Of a stretch of 64,000 bases of DNA, positions 59,855-64,000 are shown piece by piece; positions within the stretch are counted from its first letter, which is position 1; each line of letters begins with the position of its first letter. A program made the position numbers and the translations under genes. The notes under the pieces are model-generated. The model saw only the letters and a program-made list of their open reading frames with translations, was not told the origin of the DNA and did no database searches. Source of the DNA: a candidate division TA06 bacterium. Its GTDB lineage: Bacteria > Edwardsbacteria > AC1 > EtOH8. The stretch spans positions 62,001-126,000 of the forward strand of contig JACRJI010000011.1 of NCBI GenBank assembly GCA_016235665.1, read 5' to 3'.

Positions 59855-61062
59855 TCTCATTTCACGAAGCGCGCAGCAAAATGCTGGAGGGCATAAAACC
59901 ATTGCCCCCAGAAAAATGCCGTCTGGCGGACCTCTTGGGCCGGGTGCTGGCCCAGGACGTCACAGCCTCGTTCGACATCCCGCCCAGGGACAATTCGGCC
60001 ATGGACGGCTTTGCCGTCATCGCCTCCGATGTTGCCGGGGCCTCGGAGCAAAGTCCTGTGACCCTGCAGGTGATCGAGGACGTTCCGGCCGGGCAGGTGG
60101 CAACCAAATCCTTGAAACCGGGGCAGGCTATCCGCATCATGACCGGGGCGCAGATACCGGAGGGGGCGGACGCCGTGATTCCTGTGGAACTAACGGAAGG
60201 CAAAATGCAAAATGCAAAATGCAAAATACTTCAAGCGGTCATACAGGGAGCCAATATTCGCCGGCAAGGAGAGGATGTTACGGCAGGGCAATTGCTGATA
60301 ACCAAGGGAACAAGATTGCGGCCGCAGGAGGCGGGGCTGATAGCTTCCTTGGGCTTGACCGAAGTCCTGGTCTCCAAACAGCCGGTGGCGGGGATCATCT
60401 CCAGCGGTAACGAGGTGGCCGCGCCGGGCCAGCCGCTTAAGCCGGGGCAGATATACGACGCCAACCGTTTCAGCATCGGCGGGCAGGTGAAAGAGGCAGG
60501 GGCCTTGGTCAGGGATTACGGCATCATCGCCGACGACCTGGCAAAGATAAAAGAAACTCTGAACCAGGCGACCCGGGAATGCGATGTGGTCATCACTTCG
60601 GGCGGGGTCTCGGTGGGCGACTACGACCTGATGAAACAGGCTTTGTCCGAGTTGGGGCAGATGAATTTCTGGCAGGTGAAACAGAAACCGGGAAAACCGC
60701 TGGCCTATGGGCATATCAACGGCAAGCCGGTGGTGGGGCTTCCGGGCAACCCGGTGTCCTCGATGGTGGTCTGTGACCAGTATGTCCGTTTGCTGCTGCT
60801 GAAGATGCAGGGTAGTCAAAACATTTTCAAAGCGCCGATAACAGCGGTCTGCGACCAGGCCGTAAAGAAACCCGCCGGCAAGACCCAATTTCTGCGGGCA
60901 AAAGTGAAATGGCAGGATGGGGCGTATCACGCGGTTCTCACCGGGCCGCAGGGTTCGGGCATTCTGACCTCCATGGTCCAGGCCGACGGGCTGATGATCC
61001 TGCCGGAGGAGTGCGAGGGAGTGAAGCCGGGGGACACCGTGCACATTGAAATGTTCGGATGA
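59851..61062 (+). CDS. moeA: Molybdopterin molybdenumtransferase MoeA
   Basis: The 403-aa protein has the MoeA plan: RDNSAMDGFAV, MTGAQIPEGADAVIPVE, ISSGNEV, FSIGGQVKEAGA, TSGGVSVGDYD, GKPLAYG, and GNPVSSMVV. It inserts Mo or W from the anion into adenylated molybdopterin. Oddity: near residue 116 a period-9 tract AAAATGCAAAATGCAAAATG-like codes KMQNAKCKILQ, an insert resembling intergenic mini-repeats. It overlaps the RAYT stop, and mobB follows after 91 bp. Confidence 0.94.
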   Translation: MISFHEARSKMLEGIKPLPPEKCRLADLLGRVLAQDVTASFDIPPRDNSAMDGFAVIASDVAGASEQSPVTLQVIEDVPAGQVATKSLKPGQAIRIMTGAQIPEGADAVIPVELTEGKMQNAKCKILQAVIQGANIRRQGEDVTAGQLLITKGTRLRPQEAGLIASLGLTEVLVSKQPVAGIISSGNEVAAPGQPLKPGQIYDANRFSIGGQVKEAGALVRDYGIIADDLAKIKETLNQATRECDVVITSGGVSVGDYDLMKQALSELGQMNFWQVKQKPGKPLAYGHINGKPVVGLPGNPVSSMVVCDQYVRLLLLKMQGSQNIFKAPITAVCDQAVKKPAGKTQFLRAKVKWQDGAYHAVLTGPQGSGILTSMVQADGLMILPEECEGVKPGDTVHIEMFG

Positions 61063-61110
61063 ACGGGACGCAGATGAACGCTGATTTGAATCGATTTGCG
61101 CTGATTTTTC
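61063..61110 (+). repeat. CAG-type dispersed repeat between moeA and mobB
   Basis: GAACGGGACGCAGATGAACG (61060-61079) with a following GATTTGAATCGATTTGCGCT is a copy of the family seen at 25447. Confidence 0.65.
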
Positions 61111-61153
61111 AACATGAAAACTTTAAACTGTAAACTCAGTAACTGGTGAAGCC

Positions 61154-61798
61154 ATGCAGCCAATAATCTCCTTCGTCGGACATTCCAACTCCGGCAAGAC
61201 CACCCTGATCGAGCAGATCGTCCGCATCCTCAGCCGCAAGGGCTACCGGGTAGGGGTGCTCAAGCACACCCACGGCGCCATCAAGGCCGACAGGCGCGGG
61301 ACCGACACCGACCGCTTCCGGCTGGCCGGGGCAGGCATCTCGTCAATCACCGACGACAAACTGCTGGTGAGGTTCGAGGATGCCAGGAAACTCACACCGA
61401 AAATAATCGTCGGCGCCCTGGGCCGGGAACTTGACCTGCTGATTGTCGAAGGCTACAAGAAGGAGTCTTTTCCCAAAGCGCTTTTTTCGGATGAACTTTC
61501 ATCCGTCAATCTTAAGGGCATCATCGCCACCATCGGCAAAAAGACACCGCAGGAAGGCACGATCCGGCATTTCAGCCCCTCAAAACCGCACCAGATCGCC
61601 CGCTGGCTGGAGCAGACCTTCATCCTGCCGGTCCGGCAGGACAGGGCGCTTCAGGTTCTGATCGACGGCAAACCATTGCCCATGAACCCCTTCGTCCGGA
61701 AGATGATCAAAGAGACCCTGGCCGGGATGCTGAAGAGCCTGAAAGGCGGGCGGGGCCGTAAGACCCAGATATTGATTGACTTTAGCTCCAAAATGTAG
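61154..61798 (+). CDS. mobB: Molybdopterin-guanine dinucleotide biosynthesis protein B (MobB)
   Basis: The 214-aa protein has the P-loop GHSNSGKTTLIEQI (about 8-21), KADRRGTDTDRFRLAGA, and the ELDLLIVEGYKKE region. The MobB core ends near 165; the last 48 residues (VLIDGKPLPMNPFVRKMIKE and on) are an extension of unknown purpose. MobB binds GTP and assists MobA in dinucleotide formation. mobA is not in the window. A promoter for the next gene overlaps its 3' end. Confidence 0.92.
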   Translation: MQPIISFVGHSNSGKTTLIEQIVRILSRKGYRVGVLKHTHGAIKADRRGTDTDRFRLAGAGISSITDDKLLVRFEDARKLTPKIIVGALGRELDLLIVEGYKKESFPKALFSDELSSVNLKGIIATIGKKTPQEGTIRHFSPSKPHQIARWLEQTFILPVRQDRALQVLIDGKPLPMNPFVRKMIKETLAGMLKSLKGGRGRKTQILIDFSSKM

Positions 61799-61804
61799 TA
61801 TCCT
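61776..61804 (+). promoter_or_regulatory. Sigma-70-type promoter of the FecR-like lipoprotein gene
   Basis: TTGACT (61776-61781), 17 bp, TATCCT (61799-61804), overlapping the end of mobB. The gene with CAGGAGA site starts 30 bp later. Confidence 0.55.
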
Positions 61805-61834
61805 TATAGCCCTAATTGTATTCAGGAGACCGAG

Positions 61835-62329
61835 ATGAAAAAAACATTGCTTTTTGCCGCTCTGGCGGCATTGATCGTTGGTTGCGCCAAAAAGGAACAG
61901 CCCAAACCGGCGGCGGCCCCGGCTCCGGCAAAACCAGCTTCGGTGTTCGTGGCTTCGGTCAGTTTTGCCAAGGGCGACGTCCAGAAATTGCTGAGCGGTA
62001 CGTGGAACAAAGCCGTTCCGGGCGATTCCCTATTCACCGGCGACTGCCTGGCGATAGCTGATAAATCAGAGCTTGAACTCAAGGATGCCCAGGGTAAATT
62101 GGTAAAACTGCTGGGACCCCAGACCGACGAAGTGACCACTTTGCTGCAGAAGGCCGCCGCGGCCCCGGAAGCAAAACAGGAAAGCAAGGTTTTAAAAAAC
62201 CTGAAGAAGATAGAAGGCAAGAAGGAGGCCCTGACAGAGCAGACGCCCACCGCCGTGGCCGGGATCCGGGGCACGCAGAAACGTAAGCCGATGCCGGATA
62301 CCACCGCCGTTTCCGATACCACCAAATAG
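61835..62329 (+). CDS. FecR-like lipoprotein
   Basis: The 164-aa protein has a lipoprotein signal with lipobox LIVGC (Cys17), an Ala/Pro linker, then FAKGDVQKLLSGTWNKAVPGDSLFTGD and a final TPTAVAGIRGT, the FecR-domain signature. FecR-domain proteins bind sugars or act as anti-sigma-like sensors. There is no ECF gene beside it. The function is unknown. Confidence 0.82.
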   Translation: MKKTLLFAALAALIVGCAKKEQPKPAAAPAPAKPASVFVASVSFAKGDVQKLLSGTWNKAVPGDSLFTGDCLAIADKSELELKDAQGKLVKLLGPQTDEVTTLLQKAAAAPEAKQESKVLKNLKKIEGKKEALTEQTPTAVAGIRGTQKRKPMPDTTAVSDTTK

Positions 62330-62424
62330 CTTTCGCACTGAAGTATTCAGTATCCAGTAATCAGTAGTCAGTATTCGCAGACGAGAGAATAAAACAAAAT
62401 AATATACCAACCCAAGGAGCAAAC

Positions 62425-62712
62425 ATGAAAAAGGGCATACATCCCAAGTACGAGGCCACCACCATCACCTGCAGCTGCGGCAATGTCATCAAGACCCGCT
62501 CCACCTCCAAGGACATCCACGTGGAAATCTGCTCCAGCTGTCATCCTTTCTACACCGGAAAAGAGAAGCTGCTGGATGCCGCCGGCCGGGTGGAACAGTT
62601 CCGCAAGCGTTATGCCAAGAAGGAAGGCGCCGAGGCCAAGCCCAAAGCCGCCGCCAAGGCCGAACCGAAACCCAAAGCCGAAGCCAAGCCCAAGGCCGCA
62701 GCCAAAGCCTAA
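62425..62712 (+). CDS. rpmE: 50S ribosomal protein L31 with Lys/Ala/Pro-rich tail
   Basis: The 95-aa protein starts [20 protein letters not shown], a zinc-containing bL31 with Cys16, Cys18, Cys36 and Cys39, and [20 protein letters not shown]. The normal length is about 70; here 27 extra residues of [13 protein letters not shown] type are added, probably an rRNA-contacting tail. AAGGAGC precedes the ATG. A hairpin lies 41 bp downstream. Confidence 0.95.
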   Translation: MKKGIHPKYEATTITCSCGNVIKTRSTSKDIHVEICSSCHPFYTGKEKLLDAAGRVEQFRKRYAKKEGAEAKPKAAAKAEPKPKAEAKPKAAAKA

Positions 62713-62752
62713 GGAACGGTTCTCCGAACATCATAGAAAAGCAAGGAACATG

Positions 62753-62777
62753 GCGAGTTTCACCAAAAGAAACTCGC
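62753..62777 (+). terminator. Hairpin after rpmE, possible terminator
   Basis: GCGAGTTTC (62753-62761) pairs exactly with GAAACTCGC (62769-62777), followed by TATTTGCTT, a poor T-tract. Confidence 0.5.
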
Positions 62778-62799
62778 TATTTGCTTAGTTGAACATTGG

Positions 62800-63300
62800 A
62801 TAGTCATTTCCGGGGGTTAGACAGGATTTACATGATTTTCATGATTCTGGGGTTTGTATTCAGTAAAAAGAATAGCAATCATGTTAAACGCTTATCCAAT
62901 CAGCTCAGGGAACTGGTTGACCGCCCGGTGCCAACCCCGGTTGTCGCGTTAAGAACCGTCAGTGAGCATCGCAGTTGACGGCGGTTAAAAGCTTGTCTGG
63001 CGTGTTTGAGGGCTGGGCCAAAGCCCGAGTTCAGACAAGCCCGCCGGCTACGAGAAGCGCAACGCGGGTCCGCTGAAGCCTTGGCGTAAGCGTGGCCCGG
63101 ATGGTTCTTTGCGACGAGCTTTTTTCTTTTTGGTTCTTTTTCATTTTGGCGGCACAAAAAAGAAAAAGAACATAATTGAGCCAATTTCTGTGTTTTTACC
63201 AAACCCGCCATATTTTTTTACTTTTCCTGAGAAAGTAAAATAGTCATTTCATGTTAATCCTGTCTGCCCATGGTATGAAATTGTAGTTGAGTAATTCTGA
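62800..63300 (+). repeat. Gene-poor stretch with several dispersed repeats
   Basis: I find no credible gene here. Near 62820 ACAGGATTTACATGATTTTC and near 63250 CATGTTAATCCTGTCTGCCC form an inverted pair of a common repeat type. A hairpin, GTTCTTTTTC (63133-63142) with GAAAAAGAAC (63162-63171), follows a GC-rich tract at 63040-63110. No TPP riboswitch motif (CTGAGA ... ACCTGA) is seen before thiC. Confidence 0.65.
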
Positions 63301-63321
63301 AGTACTAACAAGGGAGCTACA

Positions 63322-64000
63322 TTGAACATCCACGAGAGCATCATCAAGAAGATCGCCGAGGACGAGAAGGTCCCCTGGGAAAGCATCAAAGAGGGTCTGG
63401 AGCAGGGCACCATAGTGATCCCCATGAACAAGAACCGCCGGCTGTTGAAGCCCTGCGCGGTGGGAAAGGGATTGCGGACCAAGGTCAACGCCAACATCGG
63501 GACCTCGCAGGACACGGCCGAGCTGTCCATTGAACTGGAGAAGCTGAAGGCCGCGGTGGGGGCCGGGGCCGACGCCATCATGGACCTTTCCACCGGCGGC
63601 GACATCGACGCGGTGCGCCGGGAGATCCTCAACCAGTGCCCGGTCCCGCTGGGGACAGTGCCCATCTACCAGGCGGCCATCGAGGCGGTACAGAAGAAGA
63701 AATCCCTGGTGGAGATGACCGTGGACGAGATATTCTCGGTGATCGAGCGCCAGGCCAAGGACGGTGTGGACTTTCAGACCGTGCACTGCGGCATCACATC
63801 GGAATCAGTCAAGCGCCTTAAGCAGGAGGGCCGGGTGGCCAGCGTGGTCAGCCGGGGCGGGGCCTTTACCATAGAATGGATGTCCTATAACCAGGCCGAG
63901 AACCCGCTTTACCAGTATTACGACCGTCTTTTAGATATCTGCAAGGAGCATAACGTCACCCTAAGCCTGGGCGACGGTTTTAGGCCTGGCTGTCTGGCCG
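63322..64000 (+). CDS. thiC: Phosphomethylpyrimidine synthase ThiC, 3' end outside the window
   Basis: A start TTG at 63322 follows AGGGAG (63311-63316); no ATG is better. The 226 visible residues read NIHESIIKKIAEDEKVP..., KVNANIGTSQD, MDLSTGGDIDAVRREI, PVPLGTVPIYQA, VDFQTVHCGI and SRGGAFTIEWM, clear ThiC marks. ThiC converts AIR to HMP-phosphate by radical SAM chemistry; its CxxCxxxxC iron-sulfur motif would lie beyond the edge. The frame is open to base 64000. Confidence 0.95.
   Translation, partial: MNIHESIIKKIAEDEKVPWESIKEGLEQGTIVIPMNKNRRLLKPCAVGKGLRTKVNANIGTSQDTAELSIELEKLKAAVGAGADAIMDLSTGGDIDAVRREILNQCPVPLGTVPIYQAAIEAVQKKKSLVEMTVDEIFSVIERQAKDGVDFQTVHCGITSESVKRLKQEGRVASVVSRGGAFTIEWMSYNQAENPLYQYYDRLLDICKEHNVTLSLGDGFRPGCLA

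Noticed and set aside
62796-62978. 60-codon ORF after rpmE
   Set aside because: Its DNA is mostly a dispersed repeat (ACAGGATTTACATGATTTTC) and it lacks a ribosome site.
63000-63321. TPP riboswitch before thiC
   Set aside because: Looked for CTGAGA and ACCTGA-type motifs and the TPP helix order; not present.

Overview
This 64 kb window looks like one contig of an uncultivated, Gram-negative bacterium. The genes encode outer-membrane barrels, lipoproteins, periplasmic LTXXQ proteins and type IV pilins. Two secreted propeller proteins end in a 'GSYPNP...GVYFYQL' module like the C-terminal sorting domains of FCB-group bacteria, and an AURKAIP1/COX24-type micro-protein points the same way. I place it only as FCB-like or a neighbouring candidate phylum. 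Every gene I accept lies on the + strand. Most genes are GC-rich; a few islands (the propellers, the GxxExxY gene, a TolB-like lipoprotein, a 94-aa protein and the transposase) are AT-richer.

Layout. 1-3.5 kb: end of a ribosome-associated micro-protein gene, a barrel protein, and an operon of ECF sigma factor, likely anti-sigma factor, two LTXXQ (Spy/CpxP/CnrX-like) proteins and a small DxDG protein. 3.5-11.6 kb: a membrane sensor fused to a sigma-54 activator, a near-consensus sigma-54 promoter, and four pilin-like genes (fimT/gspH, pilV, a giant pilW with SdrD-B-like and FG-GAP-like domains, pilX). 11.6-15.2 kb: a JAMM protein, a GxxExxY gene inside a hairpin-repeat array, prfA and prmC. 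15.2-30.5 kb: the parts of a multisubunit flavin/iron-sulfur dehydrogenase of the HcnABC/sarcosine oxidase/archaeal proline dehydrogenase type. These parts are separated by a tandemly duplicated propeller gene and by two tandem copies of an uncharacterised four-gene membrane cassette. 30.7-35 kb: lytic transglycosylase, NHL-repeat protein, TolB-like lipoprotein. 35-40.4 kb: secA, a coiled-coil protein, mutM. 40.5-45.8 kb: a phosphoesterase, larE-larB-larC (nickel-pincer cofactor), a YitT-type membrane protein, trpS. 45.8-52.1 kb: a small DUF2185-like protein, tldD-tldE, a GNAT protein, pyrimidine-nucleoside phosphorylase, an SDR. 52.3-54.3 kb: a promoter-RNA-terminator leader, then P5C dehydrogenase. 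54.5-61.8 kb: a tungstate/molybdate module (two TupA-like binding proteins, porin, TupB, TupC, RAYT transposase, MoeA, MobB). 61.8-64 kb: FecR-like lipoprotein, ribosomal protein L31, a gene-poor repeat stretch, and the start of thiC, cut by the right edge.

How the parts may work together. The sensor-activator probably drives the pilin operon through the sigma-54 promoter 29 bp ahead of it. The Tup, MoeA and MobB genes form an uptake-to-cofactor route. The flavin/iron-sulfur subunits could form an L-proline or related imino-acid dehydrogenase whose product would feed the P5C dehydrogenase; this last link is a guess. The best candidate for an undescribed system is the duplicated four-gene membrane cassette at 22.1-29.0 kb. 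Other notable signals are a mapped tandem-duplication scar at 19.1 kb, a structured RNA candidate at 52.37-52.59 kb, three promoters with identical leaderless spacing, and intergenic mini-repeats that have entered coding sequence in frame.
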